A stretch of 64,000 bases of DNA from NCBI GenBank assembly GCA_016218915.1, contig JACRCQ010000030.1, forward strand, positions 310,001-374,000. The letters are read 5' to 3'. The notes under the pieces were generated by a model. It was not told where the DNA came from. It was given only the letters and a program-made list of their open reading frames with translations, and ran no database searches. The stretch comes from Deltaproteobacteria bacterium. GTDB lineage: Bacteria > Myxococcota_A > Polyangia > Polyangiales > Polyangiaceae. Within the stretch, counting starts at the first letter, position 1; each line of letters starts with the position of its first letter. Positions 47,842 through 57,281 of this stretch are shown here, in pieces. The translations under genes and the position numbers were made by a program.

Positions 47842-48789
47842 TCACAGCTCGGTGCCGCCGCCCCTCGGTGGCAATCCTCCAGGGCCTCGCTTCTGCCCGC
47901 CCCAAGGTTCCCGACGCTTCATCAGCTTGCCCCGAGCAAACGCGCCGATCACGGGCGAGATGTTCTCTGCCGTGTCGTCGTCCCATTCGCCGCCATGCAT
48001 TCCATCCGACGGCGACAGGTCCACCCCTACGAGGAAGAATCCAGGAATCGCTTCGTGCGGATAGCCGAGCGACGTCAGCTCCTCGCCGAACTCCGCAACG
48101 TCGATGCGAACGAGCCGCGTGCCGGCCAATGCCTTCTGCATGCGAGGATCGATCAGCGAAGCCGCCACGCCGAGGCACGGACGACACTCGTAGCCGGTCG
48201 TCTCCACGATCATCTTCTCTCCCGAGCGCGCGGCCTTGGAGCGCTGTGCACGCAGCTCCGCGTCCAGGGAGCTGACGTCCGAGCCGATGTCCACCACGGT
48301 GAGAGCGCCCACCTTGAACTCGACCGTGGTCGTGTCCTTGGACGCGACTTCCTTTGCGAGCGGTGAGCGCGGCGTCGGGGTCGTGGGTGTCGGCGCCAGC
48401 GTGGGCGAAGGCGGCAGGTAGATCGGTGGCGGCGAAGTCGGGGCGGTCATCGGCGCAGTTGCGCTCGCAACGATCGCCCACACCACTGCGCCGACCGATC
48501 CCAGGGTGGTCAGCGCTCCCAAGCCGATCGCAATGCCGGCCACCGCGGTGCCTCCCTGCGTGCCCTGGCTCTTGCGAATCTCTGCCAGCGCGACCACGCC
48601 GAGTATGATCGCTGCCAGCCCGCCAATCGGCCCCAGGCACATCGACCCGAGGATGGCAAGCACCAGCGCGCTCGTCGCTGCTCCGCTCGTCGGCGGTACG
48701 TGCTGCACGGGCGGCGGGCTCTGCGGATACATCCCGCCCGTCGGTCCCCGGAATTGTGAAGGAGGCTGCTGGTTCAACGGGTCGAGCAT
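47842..48789 (-). CDS. DUF4190-like membrane protein with thioredoxin-like domain
   Basis: 315 residues from the ATG at 48789 (GGGA about 8 nt upstream); a GTG at 48840 is an alternative. An N-terminal Pro/Gln-rich stretch, two hydrophobic segments with SMCLGPIGGLAAIILGVVAL (about 45-65) and a second at about 80-112 resembling DUF4190, a Pro/Thr-rich linker (about 115-145), then a thioredoxin-like domain (about 160-275) with C-R-P-C in TTGYECRPCLGVAASL and a cis-Pro-like EAIPGFFLVG. The CxxC domain is likely extracytoplasmic. Function not known; a redox or thiol-delivery role is inferred. Confidence 0.75.
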   Translation of the reverse strand: MLDPLNQQPPSQFRGPTGGMYPQSPPPVQHVPPTSGAATSALVLAILGSMCLGPIGGLAAIILGVVALAEIRKSQGTQGGTAVAGIAIGLGALTTLGSVGAVVWAIVASATAPMTAPTSPPPIYLPPSPTLAPTPTTPTPRSPLAKEVASKDTTTVEFKVGALTVVDIGSDVSSLDAELRAQRSKAARSGEKMIVETTGYECRPCLGVAASLIDPRMQKALAGTRLVRIDVAEFGEELTSLGYPHEAIPGFFLVGVDLSPSDGMHGGEWDDDTAENISPVIGAFARGKLMKRREPWGGQKRGPGGLPPRGGGTEL

Positions 48790-48919
48790 AGCGATCCCAT
48801 CGGGTAACGTCTCGATCCTATCCTGGGGCCCATGGCTCACTCTTGACAGGGTCTTCTATTTGAATACATTGGCGCACCCGAAGCTGGGCCCGCTTTCCAT
48901 CACGAAGGGGAGGGCACTG

Positions 48920-49741
48920 ATGAACGCCACGCGACCTGAATCACCGGATGAATCCTCAGATCCAGCCGTCCCGGGGGGGACCGAAGGCGGCGAATTGTCT
49001 GGGCAGCACGCTATCGTGCGCTTCTTCGTGACCGACGGCGACGTCACGATTGGACCGGTCGACGACGATCTGCTCGCTCGCGGAATCGCCGCCGGAAAAG
49101 TCCCGCTCGACGCCCAGGTCTGGCGCACCGGGTGGGACATCTGGCGAAGCGTTCGCGAATACGCCACGGAGAACGACCTGCTGCCCACCAACGACAAGGC
49201 GATCGCCGCGGCCAAGGTGGCTCGCGTCAGCGACTTGCAGCCCTTGATGCTCCCCCCGACCGCGGTCGAGGCGCAGACGCTCGGGCAAGCAGAGGATCTG
49301 ACCACGGCGGCCAGCGTGTTCCTCTCTCTTTGCGCGACTGCGACCGGTGCCGAGTGCGGCTGGGTCCATGTGCGCTCGCACGCAGCAGCTGATGCGATGA
49401 TGACGATCGAGGGCATCGGCCCGCGCGCCCAGTTTGGTGTCGGGCGTACGATTGATCCGGGCGACCAGGCGCTTCGCGTAGCGCGCGAAGGACGCACCGT
49501 GCTCGGCGAGCCGATCCCCGGCGTCGTCGGCTCTGCGGTCACGGCTCGCATCATTGCCACTGGGATCGCGCCCGTGAGCGTCCTGATGACTCCCGTGCTC
49601 TGCGGCGGCCAGCTCCTCGTCATGCTCGAGCTCGGCGTGGCGCACCGCGATTCCGGGTTCAGCGCACGTGACGCCGCAATCACGGAGCAGATCGCTCGCG
49701 ACTTCTCGGCCATCGCCCGCAAGAAGGGCTGGCACCGCTAG
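48920..49741 (+). CDS. GYF_2 plus GAF-like domain protein
   Basis: 273 residues from the ATG at 48920, with GGGGAGGG upstream. After a disordered Asp/Glu/Pro-rich tail (about 1-30), residues 33-80 match the GYF_2 pattern (TIGPVDDDLLARGIAAGKVP, LDAQVWRTGWDIWRSV). The second half (about 115-270) has a GAF-like profile (FLSLCATATGAECGWVHVRS, GSAVTARIIATGIAPVSVLM, IARDFSAIARKKG). No catalytic motif. Such GYF/GAF proteins in Myxococcota are presumed signalling or scaffold modules. It is convergent with an aldehyde dehydrogenase (1 bp between stops). Confidence 0.7.
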   Translation: MNATRPESPDESSDPAVPGGTEGGELSGQHAIVRFFVTDGDVTIGPVDDDLLARGIAAGKVPLDAQVWRTGWDIWRSVREYATENDLLPTNDKAIAAAKVARVSDLQPLMLPPTAVEAQTLGQAEDLTTAASVFLSLCATATGAECGWVHVRSHAAADAMMTIEGIGPRAQFGVGRTIDPGDQALRVAREGRTVLGEPIPGVVGSAVTARIIATGIAPVSVLMTPVLCGGQLLVMLELGVAHRDSGFSARDAAITEQIARDFSAIARKKGWHR

Positions 49742-49742
49742 G

Positions 49743-51296
49743 TCACAGCAGGTCGCTGATCTTCTGCAGCACGTCTCCGCCGGAGAAGAGCGTGCGCAGC
49801 CCCTTGATCACCCATCGGAATCGCTGCGCGGTGTAGGGGAATCCGAACGGGTTGCGCGCAAGCGGGCGCACCCTGTCGTAGCTCACGTGCCGTACTTCGC
49901 ACATGTCCTGCAACGACTTCTCCCCATGGACCTGTCCGAGGCCGCTCTGCTTGACTCCGCCGAACGGCACTTCAGGGGTCATGTAGTTCGAAAGCACGTC
50001 GTTGATCAGCACGCTGCCGGCATCGATTCGCTCGGCGACGCGTCGCGCATGGTCTCGGTTCGAGCTGAAGACGTACGCGTTCAACCCGAGGTGGGACTCG
50101 TTCGCCAGCTCCACCGCTTGATCGTCGTTGTCCACTTTCATGATCGGGAGCACTGGCCCGAACGTCTCCTCCCTCATGATCCGCATCCGGTGATCGCACC
50201 CGGTCAGCACGGTGGGCATGTAGAACTGCCCTTTTCTCGAAGCGCGCTTGCCTCCAGCGCGAAGCACTGCGCCGCGATCGAGCGCATCGGTCACCAGCTC
50301 GTCCACCACGTCGATCTGCCGCCCGACCGTCATGGCCCCGACATCGACCCAGCCGCCCTCTGGATCATCCTGCTTGAGCTGCCCGGTCAGCTCGACGATC
50401 CGCTCCACGAGCTGGTCGTGCACATCGTGGTGGGCATACAGCCGCTCGACGCTCAGGCAGATCTGGCCGGAGTTGGCGAACGCGCCGAAGACGGACGAGT
50501 TCGCGGTCAGCTCCAGGTCCGCGTCGGCGCACGCGACCAGCGGAGCCTTTCCGCCGAGCTCCAGGATGCAGGGGATCAGACGCTCTGCGCACGCAGCTGC
50601 GACCCTGCGTCCATTGGCTACGCTCCCAGTGAAGTGAACCATGTCGACGCCGGCTTCGATCAGTGCCTTGGCCGTGTCGGCGTACCCGGTCACCACGGCG
50701 AACAGCTCTGGCGGCAGGCCACTCCGATCCCAGACGCGCTTGGCTTCCAGCGCGATCATCGGGGTGGCCTCGCTCGGCTTGAGCACGACGGCCGAGCCTG
50801 AGATCAAGGCCGGGACCACGCCGGACAGCGGGATGACGAGCGGGAAGTTCCACGGAGCGATCACGCCGACGACGCCCCGAGGCACGTAGTGCACGTAGCT
50901 GCGGCGATGGCGAAGCACGCGAAGCGGCATCTCGCGCGGCGAGAGCGCACGCGGGGCGACTTTCGCACAGAACGTGATCAGGTCCGCGGATGCACCGATC
51001 TCGTGCAGGAGCGCCTCGTGCCTCGGCTTGCCGGTCTCGCGCACGATCAGCTCCACCAGCGCCTCGGACCTCTCCACCAGCGCGTCGCGGTACTTCATCA
51101 AAGCCGCCGCGCGCTCTTCCACCGGCTTGGCGGCCCACGCGCGCTGCGCTTCTCTCGCGCGTCCCACGGCGTCCACGACCTGCGCCTGCTCCATCACGGG
51201 AGCCTCGCCCACCAGCGCGCCTGTCGACGGTGAAACGCTGCGAAGCGTCGTCGCGTTCGACACGAACGTGGTCTCCGATGCAGACATGATACCCAT
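49743..51296 (-). CDS. Aldehyde dehydrogenase (second copy)
   Basis: 517 residues from the ATG at 51296, with an AAGGAG RBS; the open frame extends further upstream but lies antisense to the dipeptidase gene. General base E246 in LELGGKAP and nucleophile C280 in NSGQICLSVERL, 34 residues apart, plus PWNFPLVIPLSG, KPSEATPMIALEA and MREETFGPVLPIMKV. Distinct in sequence from the copy at 27410-28963, although similar in overall plan; it lacks that copy's terminal hydrophobic helix. Oxidises an aldehyde with NAD(P)+; substrate unknown. Confidence 0.9.
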   Translation of the reverse strand: MGIMSASETTFVSNATTLRSVSPSTGALVGEAPVMEQAQVVDAVGRAREAQRAWAAKPVEERAAALMKYRDALVERSEALVELIVRETGKPRHEALLHEIGASADLITFCAKVAPRALSPREMPLRVLRHRRSYVHYVPRGVVGVIAPWNFPLVIPLSGVVPALISGSAVVLKPSEATPMIALEAKRVWDRSGLPPELFAVVTGYADTAKALIEAGVDMVHFTGSVANGRRVAAACAERLIPCILELGGKAPLVACADADLELTANSSVFGAFANSGQICLSVERLYAHHDVHDQLVERIVELTGQLKQDDPEGGWVDVGAMTVGRQIDVVDELVTDALDRGAVLRAGGKRASRKGQFYMPTVLTGCDHRMRIMREETFGPVLPIMKVDNDDQAVELANESHLGLNAYVFSSNRDHARRVAERIDAGSVLINDVLSNYMTPEVPFGGVKQSGLGQVHGEKSLQDMCEVRHVSYDRVRPLARNPFGFPYTAQRFRWVIKGLRTLFSGGDVLQKISDLL

Positions 51297-51395
51297 GGTG
51301 GCTCCTTGTCGAGGCGGCGTTCTATGGCCCCGGCCAGTCAGTACCAGACAATCCCGACCTTGTCCCCGCTGCCGATGGGGCAATATACACTCCCC

Positions 51396-52382
51396 ATGTT
51401 CGGCTCCGAGCGCGCACGCGCACTGCACTCGTCCCACCCGGCGATCGACCTGCACGCCGACACGCTCATGTGGGTCCGCTCGGTAGGCTACGACATGCGA
51501 GAGCGCCACGAGCCCCCGCTTCCCAAGGCAGCGTTCGGCGGCCATGTCGACGTGCCGCGCATGATCGAAGGCGGCATGGGCGCCCAGTTCCTCGGCCTCG
51601 TCTCCCTGCCGCACTTTCACGCCTCTCCGCGAGATGTGGTCGACAACCAGCTCCGCCTGCTCGACGAATTGCTCGCGATCGAGCCGCGCGCAGCCAAGGT
51701 CCGTACTGCGGCCGACATCGAGCGCTGCGCCCGCGAAGAGCGTGTCGGTCTCGCGCTCGGCATCGAAGGCGCTCACGCGCTCGGCGGGAGCCTCGATGCG
51801 TTGATCCACTTCGCATCCCGCGGAGTCCGCTACCTGGGACTCGCCCACTTCTCAGCAAACGATGCTGCGTCTCCTGCGTTCGGCCTGGGCCGTGACGACT
51901 CGCAGGGGCTCACAGCGTTTGGCCGCGAAGTCGTCTCGTGCTGCGAAGCGTCAGAGGTCCTCGTGGACCTGGCCCACATCAATCGGGCCGGCTTTCTGGA
52001 AGCCTGCGAGCTATCGACCCGCCCTGTCCTGGTCTCCCACACCGGAATCACAGGCGCGCACCGTCATTGGCGCAACATCGACGACGATCAGCTTCGCGCG
52101 GTAGCCCGCACCGGCGGCGTGGTCGGAATCATCTTTGCGCCGACGTTCCTCGGCGACACCACGCTCGGAGCCGTGGTCCGTCACATCCGACACGTGATTG
52201 ACGTGGCCGGGGAAGACACGCCGGCCCTCGGCTCCGATTGGGATGGAATGATCATCCCGACCCCGGAGCTGCGCGATGCCGCGCATCTGCCGCTTCTCAC
52301 CGATGCGCTGATCGACGCTGGGCTGAGCGATGCGCAAGTAGCCAAGATCTTGCGTCGAAACGTCATGCGCGTGCTGGCGTGA
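51396..52382 (+). CDS. Membrane dipeptidase (M19/renal dipeptidase family)
   Basis: 328 residues from the ATG at 51396; in-frame starts at 51375 and 51324 also exist and no clear RBS decides between them. M19 metal ligands: the HxD of IDLHADTLMW, E in IEGAHALGGS, H in VLVDLAHI, H in VSHTGITGAH, and D in LGSDWDGM. The family hydrolyses dipeptides, including D-amino-acid and cysteinyl ones. No signal peptide is visible. The gene is divergent from the aldehyde dehydrogenase with about 100 bp between them. Confidence 0.87.
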   Translation: MFGSERARALHSSHPAIDLHADTLMWVRSVGYDMRERHEPPLPKAAFGGHVDVPRMIEGGMGAQFLGLVSLPHFHASPRDVVDNQLRLLDELLAIEPRAAKVRTAADIERCAREERVGLALGIEGAHALGGSLDALIHFASRGVRYLGLAHFSANDAASPAFGLGRDDSQGLTAFGREVVSCCEASEVLVDLAHINRAGFLEACELSTRPVLVSHTGITGAHRHWRNIDDDQLRAVARTGGVVGIIFAPTFLGDTTLGAVVRHIRHVIDVAGEDTPALGSDWDGMIIPTPELRDAAHLPLLTDALIDAGLSDAQVAKILRRNVMRVLA

Positions 52383-52445
52383 CCCCGCACGGCAATATCC
52401 TTCCTGCTTGCCAATCGCCGCGCGCAAGGAGACCATCTTTCTCAC

Positions 52446-54023
52446 ATGCACCGAAGCACCCTCGTTCGCTCGCTCGTCGCCGCCGCCACCCTCGCTTGCA
52501 GCGCTTGTTTCACGCCGCAGCCCACACCACCACCGCGCGATCCTCCGGCGCCCCTGAAGCTCGTTCCTGCCGCGACGATCGCGACAGCCGAGCCTCCTCC
52601 AGCGCCGTCGATCGATCCCGTGCGCGTCGAGCTGTTCGTGATGTCCCGCTGTCCCCATTGCGCGGCGGCCGAGAGCGCGATGCTCGTTGCGCTCCGTGAC
52701 CTGGGCCCGAACGTCAGCTTCTCCTTGGAGTACGTCGGCAACGTGGAGCCGGGCGGCGTGCTCAGCTCGATGCACGGCGATTCCGAAGTCGTAGGCGACA
52801 TCGCCCAGGTGTGCGCAGCACGCCAGGATCCAGCGCGCTACCTCGGCATGGTCGTCTGCCAGAACTCGGACCAGTCCCAGGTCGACTCGAACTGGGAATC
52901 ATGCGCCGCGCAGGTTGGGATCCCCCTCCCAGCGTTGCGTGCGTGCGTGAAAGGTGGAGAGGGGGCCCGACTGCTAGCAGCGTCGTTCCAGCGCTCTGCA
53001 GCCAGGAGCGTGAACGTCACGCCCTCGATCTTCGTGGGAGGCAAGGCCTATGCAGGTCCGCGCACCGCGAGCGCCCTTCTGCGATCGATCTGCCAGCAGT
53101 ACTCTGCCACGCGTCCGCCGGTGTGCGTCTCCCTTCCCGAAGAGCCCAAGGTCCATGCGATCGTCTTGTCGGACCGACGGTGCACCGACTGCGACGCGGC
53201 CAAGCTCATGGCGATGCTGCGCAACCGGATCGCCAACCCCGAGGTCAAGGTCGTCGACTACTCGGAGCCGGAAGGTCGAAAGCTCTGGTCGTCGCTGCAA
53301 CCGGGGATGTTGCCGGTGCTCGTGTTCGACGCTTCGATCGAAGCCGACGCTGATGCGCTCAAGGCCTTCGAGCGCTCCACCCGGGTCGTGGGCGCCGCGC
53401 GTGTTGCTTCCCTGGGCGGTGACTGGAATCCGGTGTGCCATGACCCAGGGGGATGCGCCCGGCCCGAGTGCAAGGACGATCTCTACTGCCACAAGGAGAT
53501 CGCCAAGCGCGTAGAGATCTTCGTCATGTCACACTGCCACTTTGCCGCGACCCGGATCCGCGAGCTTCGGGACGTGCTGGGAAACCTCGATCCATCGCTG
53601 GTGCTCGACGTGCAGTTCATCGGCACGGGCGACGCGAAGAGCGGCTTCGACTCGCTGCACGGTGCGGACGAGGTGTTCGAGGATCTCAGGCAGGTCTGCG
53701 CCGTGAAGCACTACCGCGCTGCAAACAAGTTCCTCGACTACCTCGCGTGCCGCGCCAAGAACCCCAGGAGCGCGGACTGGAAGGCCTGTACCGGGCCCGC
53801 GTTCGCCATCGACGCCAAGGTGCTCCAGCAGTGCGCAGAAGGCGCGGAGGGCAAGCGCCTGCTCGAGGCGTCGTTCAAGTACTCCAAGGCCGTTGGGGTC
53901 AGTGCAAGCCCGACGTTCGTCCTCAACAACAAGTTCAAGGCCAGCCCGGCAGATGCGGACTCGATCAGGAAGCAGATCTGCGAGCGCAACAAGAAGCTGA
54001 GCGGTTGTGACCCGAACGGGTGA
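52446..54023 (+). CDS. Lipoprotein with three thioredoxin-like modules (GILT/DsbA type)
   Basis: 525 residues. Signal peptide with lipobox LACSACF, then a Pro-rich linker (about 20-50). Module 1 (about 58-210) has C69-P-H-C72 and the GILT-like SMHGDSEV ... CAAR ... NWESC ... VTPSIFVGG (cis-Pro). Module 2 (about 225-330) is a shorter thioredoxin-like unit with C246-T-D-C249 and GMLPVLVF. Module 3 (about 345-520) has the same plan as module 1 (SLHGADEVFEDLRQVC, DWKAC, SASPTFVLNN) but the active site is C364-H-F-A367, so the second Cys is missing. Probably a periplasmic or surface thiol redox or isomerase protein with one module altered to act as a binding partner. Confidence 0.83.
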   Translation: MHRSTLVRSLVAAATLACSACFTPQPTPPPRDPPAPLKLVPAATIATAEPPPAPSIDPVRVELFVMSRCPHCAAAESAMLVALRDLGPNVSFSLEYVGNVEPGGVLSSMHGDSEVVGDIAQVCAARQDPARYLGMVVCQNSDQSQVDSNWESCAAQVGIPLPALRACVKGGEGARLLAASFQRSAARSVNVTPSIFVGGKAYAGPRTASALLRSICQQYSATRPPVCVSLPEEPKVHAIVLSDRRCTDCDAAKLMAMLRNRIANPEVKVVDYSEPEGRKLWSSLQPGMLPVLVFDASIEADADALKAFERSTRVVGAARVASLGGDWNPVCHDPGGCARPECKDDLYCHKEIAKRVEIFVMSHCHFAATRIRELRDVLGNLDPSLVLDVQFIGTGDAKSGFDSLHGADEVFEDLRQVCAVKHYRAANKFLDYLACRAKNPRSADWKACTGPAFAIDAKVLQQCAEGAEGKRLLEASFKYSKAVGVSASPTFVLNNKFKASPADADSIRKQICERNKKLSGCDPNG

Positions 54024-54082
54024 TCAGCTCAGCGAGATCGGGTGAGACGCCCAAGCGTTTCCGGCGCTCGGGGCTGGCTGCG

Positions 54083-54111
54083 TTGACAACCCCACGATCG
54101 GCTGCTATCGA
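54083..54111 (+). promoter_or_regulatory. Sigma70-like promoter of the prs operon
   Basis: TTGACA at 54083-54088, a 17-bp spacer, then an extended -10, TGC-TATCGA (TG at 54103-54104, hexamer 54106-54111). This is about 100 bp before the GTG start at 54213. The -35 is perfect; the -10 hexamer is weak (3 of 6) but is supported by the TGn extension. It is the best promoter match seen in the window. Confidence 0.55.
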
Positions 54112-54212
54112 AACGCCCCCCAATATCGTACCACTCGCCCTGTCCACCTCACGTCTTGTGACCTGGGTGGTCTGGGCATTTCGCAGGTTCCCTGGTTCTC
54201 GGAGGCGGCATC

Positions 54213-55157
54213 GTGTTCAGGAAGGTGTGCATCTTCTCAGGGAACGCGAATCCCGCGCTGGCGCAGGACATCGCCAAGTTCCTGGAGATGCCGCTCGGCC
54301 AATGCCGGGTGTCGCGCTTCTCCGACGGCGAGACCTTCGTGGAGGTCCAGGAAAACGTAAGGGGCGTCGATACCTACATCATCCAGCCGACCAGCTCCCC
54401 GGTAAACGAGCACTTCATGGAGCTGCTCGTGATGGCGGACGCGCTTCGTCGCGCCTCGGCCGGCTCGATCACCGCCGTGATCCCGTACTACGGCTATGCC
54501 CGCCAGGATCGGAAGGTCGCGCCGCGCACGCCGATCACGTCCAAGCTGTGCGCGGACTTGATCGTGTCCGCCGGGGTGACGCGGGTGGTGTGCGTGGATC
54601 TGCATGCTGGGCAGATTCAGGGATTCTTCAACATCCCGTTCGACCATCTGTACGCGATGCCGGTGTTCCTCGACGACTACCTGCGCAAGCAGTTTGACAG
54701 CACTTCGGTGGTAGTTTCCCCGGACGCTGGCGGTGTGGAACGCTCCCGGGCCTATGCCAAGCGGCTGAATGCGTCGCTCGCCATCATCGACAAGCGCCGT
54801 GAGCGGGCGAACGTATCGGAGGTGATGCACATCATCGGCGAGGTCCAGGGGCGGGACTGCATCATCGTCGACGACATGATCGACACCGCAGGCACCCTCT
54901 GCAACGCCGCCCGGGCCTTGATTGGCGAAGGGGCACGAAAAGTGGTGGCGTGCACGACCCATCCGGTGCTATCCGGACCGGCCGTTTCGCGAATTGCGGC
55001 TTCGCCCCTTTCTGAAGTCATTGTTACCAATTCGATCGCTCTGAGCGAGGCAGCACTGGCGTGTGGCAAAATCCGTGTGGTATCCATCGCGCGCCTTCTG
55101 GGTGAGGCCATCCGCCGCATCCACCACAGTGACTCCATCAGTTCGCTGTTCGCGTGA
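54213..55157 (+). CDS. prs: Ribose-phosphate pyrophosphokinase (PRPP synthetase)
   Basis: 314 residues from a GTG at 54213 (GGAGG 7 nt upstream). Makes PRPP from ribose 5-phosphate and ATP for nucleotides, His and Trp. Landmarks: [24 protein letters not shown], the ribose-phosphate loop [32 protein letters not shown] and the PRPP-binding loop [14 protein letters not shown]. First gene of prs-rplY-pth-rpsF-rpsR-rplI. The prs-rplY-pth order is a common bacterial arrangement. Confidence 0.96.
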   Translation: MFRKVCIFSGNANPALAQDIAKFLEMPLGQCRVSRFSDGETFVEVQENVRGVDTYIIQPTSSPVNEHFMELLVMADALRRASAGSITAVIPYYGYARQDRKVAPRTPITSKLCADLIVSAGVTRVVCVDLHAGQIQGFFNIPFDHLYAMPVFLDDYLRKQFDSTSVVVSPDAGGVERSRAYAKRLNASLAIIDKRRERANVSEVMHIIGEVQGRDCIIVDDMIDTAGTLCNAARALIGEGARKVVACTTHPVLSGPAVSRIAASPLSEVIVTNSIALSEAALACGKIRVVSIARLLGEAIRRIHHSDSISSLFA

Positions 55158-55193
55158 TCACGCGACGTTTTTATTTGCAGGAAGAGAACGACA

Positions 55194-55925
55194 ATGGATT
55201 TCGTCAAGCTCGAGGCATGGCCCCGCAACACCGGCAAAGGCTACAACGCTCAACTCCGCCGCGAAGGTAAGATCCCCGCCGTAGCTTATGGTCAGGGAGT
55301 CACCACCCGCTCGCTCGCGCTCTCACCCAAGGATCTCACGCTCGCGCTTCAAGGCCCGTTCGGCAAGAACGTCGTGCTTCAGGTCGCCATCGGCCAGGAG
55401 CCGCCGTTCCCGGCGCTCGTCTGCGACTACTCCTACCACCCGCTCACTCGGGACCTCGAGCACGTCGACCTGCTCCACATCGACCTGAACAAGCCCGTCG
55501 ACGTAGAAGTCCCGCTGCGCACGACCGGCAAGGCGATCGGCGTCGTCGAAGGCGGCGTCCTTCGTCAGGTCTTCCGCGTGCTGCCGATCAAGTGCCTGCC
55601 CGCGCTCGTGCCCGAGTTCTTCGAGTACGACGTGACCGAGATGAAGCAGGGCGACACGGCCAAGACCACGGACATCAAGGTGCCCGAAGGCGTGGCGATC
55701 CAGCTGCCCGCGGACCAGACGATCATCGCGATCGTGGCTCCTGAGGCCGAGAAGCCGGAAGAGCTGGCTCCGGGCGCCGTGCCTGCAGAAGGCGCCGTGC
55801 CTGCAGAAGGCGCTGCGGCTGCTCCGGGTGCTGCTGGTGCTGCTCCGGGCGCTGCCCCGGCCGCTGGCGCTCCTGCCAAGGCTGCTCCTGCCAAGGAAGA
55901 GAAGGACAAGAAGGGCAAGAAGTAG
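55194..55925 (+). CDS. rplY: 50S ribosomal protein bL25 (Ctc/TL5 type)
   Basis: 243 residues. The N-terminal L25 domain (about 1-92; GKGYNAQLRREGKIPAVAYG) binds 5S rRNA; the C-terminal TL5 domain (about 98-195; DLLHIDLNKPVDVEVPL, YDVTEMKQGDTAKTTDIKVP) makes this the longer Ctc/TL5 form. A low-complexity tail of Ala/Gly/Pro then Lys/Glu (about 197-243) extends beyond the usual length. It follows prs by 36 bp and precedes pth by 23 bp, a standard bacterial order. Confidence 0.95.
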   Translation: MDFVKLEAWPRNTGKGYNAQLRREGKIPAVAYGQGVTTRSLALSPKDLTLALQGPFGKNVVLQVAIGQEPPFPALVCDYSYHPLTRDLEHVDLLHIDLNKPVDVEVPLRTTGKAIGVVEGGVLRQVFRVLPIKCLPALVPEFFEYDVTEMKQGDTAKTTDIKVPEGVAIQLPADQTIIAIVAPEAEKPEELAPGAVPAEGAVPAEGAAAAPGAAGAAPGAAPAAGAPAKAAPAKEEKDKKGKK

Positions 55926-55948
55926 GGACGCGCAACGCGTTCCTCGCC

Positions 55949-56599
55949 ATGCTCCTCGTCGTTGGCCTCGGCAATCCTGGCTCGCGCTACGCGCGCAATC
56001 GTCACAATGCGGGCTTCGAGATCGTCGCTGCGCTCGCGGACCGGATCGGTGCGGGCGGCTGGCGCGACAAGTTCCACGGCGAGTTCACGCGCGGCCTGAT
56101 GGGTGACACCGAAGCGTTGCTGCTCCGCCCGATGACCTTCATGAATGCCTCGGGCCGCAGCGTGCGCGCGGCCATGACCTTCTTCAGGGTGGAGGTCGCG
56201 GATTTGATCGTGGTGCATGACGAGCTGGACCTGCCGTTCGGCACGCTCCGGCTCAAGGTCGGCGGCGGCCACGCCGGGCACAACGGGCTGCGCTCGACCT
56301 TCCAGGAGATCGGCTCTGGCGACTTCGTACGGTTGCGAGTCGGCATCGGGCGTCCGCCCCCTGGCTGGTCGGGCGACGTTGCCGACTGGGTCCTGTCGGA
56401 CATGCCGCCCGACGAGCGCGCGGCGTTCCCGGAGATCGTCCAGAAGGCCGTCAAGTCCCTGCTCGACATCGGCGAAAAAGGCCTGACGGCTGCCACCAAC
56501 GCACTGAACGCCCGTCCCAAGCCGCGCCCTGCCAAGGCCCCGGCCGCCGGGGGCGAACCGACCCCTGGCGAAGAAGATGTGGCAAAGCGAAGAGATTAG
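55949..56599 (+). CDS. pth: Peptidyl-tRNA hydrolase
   Basis: 216 residues. Releases peptide from peptidyl-tRNA dropped by the ribosome. Active-site pattern: VVGLGNPGSRYARNRHNAGF (catalytic His), RPMTFMNASGRSV, VVHDELDLPFGTLRLK and GGGHAGHNGLRS. The core ends near residue 180; a Pro/Lys/Ala-rich tail follows. Third gene of the operon, 23 bp after rplY, with 92 bp to the rpsF start. Confidence 0.95.
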   Translation: MLLVVGLGNPGSRYARNRHNAGFEIVAALADRIGAGGWRDKFHGEFTRGLMGDTEALLLRPMTFMNASGRSVRAAMTFFRVEVADLIVVHDELDLPFGTLRLKVGGGHAGHNGLRSTFQEIGSGDFVRLRVGIGRPPPGWSGDVADWVLSDMPPDERAAFPEIVQKAVKSLLDIGEKGLTAATNALNARPKPRPAKAPAAGGEPTPGEEDVAKRRD

Positions 56600-56691
56600 C
56601 GCTACAAAGCTCGCCCCCAAGTGCGGTGCCTCGTGTGCCGCACCTCCTTGCCTCGCGGCATCCGCGAGGTCGTAGGCCGAAAGGAGACAAC

Positions 56692-57279
56692 ATGCCTGAA
56701 GTGTCTGCATCGGCGCCCAAGCGCCACAACGAGTACGAAACCATCTACGTCCTGCGCCCTGACATCGACGCCGAAGGTGCTGGCAGGGTCTCGTCGCGCA
56801 TCAACGAAGTGCTCGCGCGTGAGACCGGCACCATGGTCAAGGTCGAGTCGTGGGGACGCCGCAAGCTTGCGTACCCCGTGCGCAAGTATCGCCGCGGCAT
56901 CTACATCTATCTGCGCTACCTGGGCGGCGGCAAGCTCGTGGCGGAATTCGAGCGCAACCTTCGCATGCAGAAGGAAGCCGTCCTCAAGTTCCAGACCATC
57001 AAGCTCGCGGACGCCGTCGACATCGCTGCGATCGAAGTGAATCCTGAAGACGTCAAGTTCACCGCGATCGAGCCTCCGACCGAAGACGATCGCGAGGAGA
57101 CGCGCGAGAAGCTGCTTGGCCTCATCGATTGGGATCATGGTCGTGAGGATCGGTACCGTGATCGCGACCGCGAGCTGGAGGAAGTCTACGCGGCGCCTCC
57201 GGGCGTGGCGGACGACGACGCGGGCGATGATGCTGACGACGTGGTGCCTGGCAAGGGCGCTGCTGGCGAGGAGAAGTAA
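56692..57279 (+). CDS. rpsF: 30S ribosomal protein bS6 with long acidic tail
   Basis: 195 residues from the ATG at 56692 (AAGGAG 5 nt upstream), chosen over an in-frame ATG-like start at 56626. Core S6 (about 12-110): [45 protein letters not shown]. It pairs with S18 on the small subunit. The C-terminal 70 residues (about 125-195) are Asp/Glu-rich and unusual compared with the roughly 95-135-residue typical protein; acidic C-terminal extensions of S6 occur elsewhere and are sometimes extended by RimK in E. coli. rpsR follows after 2 bp. Confidence 0.95.
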   Translation: MPEVSASAPKRHNEYETIYVLRPDIDAEGAGRVSSRINEVLARETGTMVKVESWGRRKLAYPVRKYRRGIYIYLRYLGGGKLVAEFERNLRMQKEAVLKFQTIKLADAVDIAAIEVNPEDVKFTAIEPPTEDDREETREKLLGLIDWDHGREDRYRDRDRELEEVYAAPPGVADDDAGDDADDVVPGKGAAGEEK

Positions 57280-57281
57280 CC

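Noticed and set aside
54024..54212. Possible tRNA in front of the prs operon
   Set aside because: No acceptor/T-arm sequence of the GGTTCGA type or foldable cloverleaf is visible; the region instead has a promoter-like motif.
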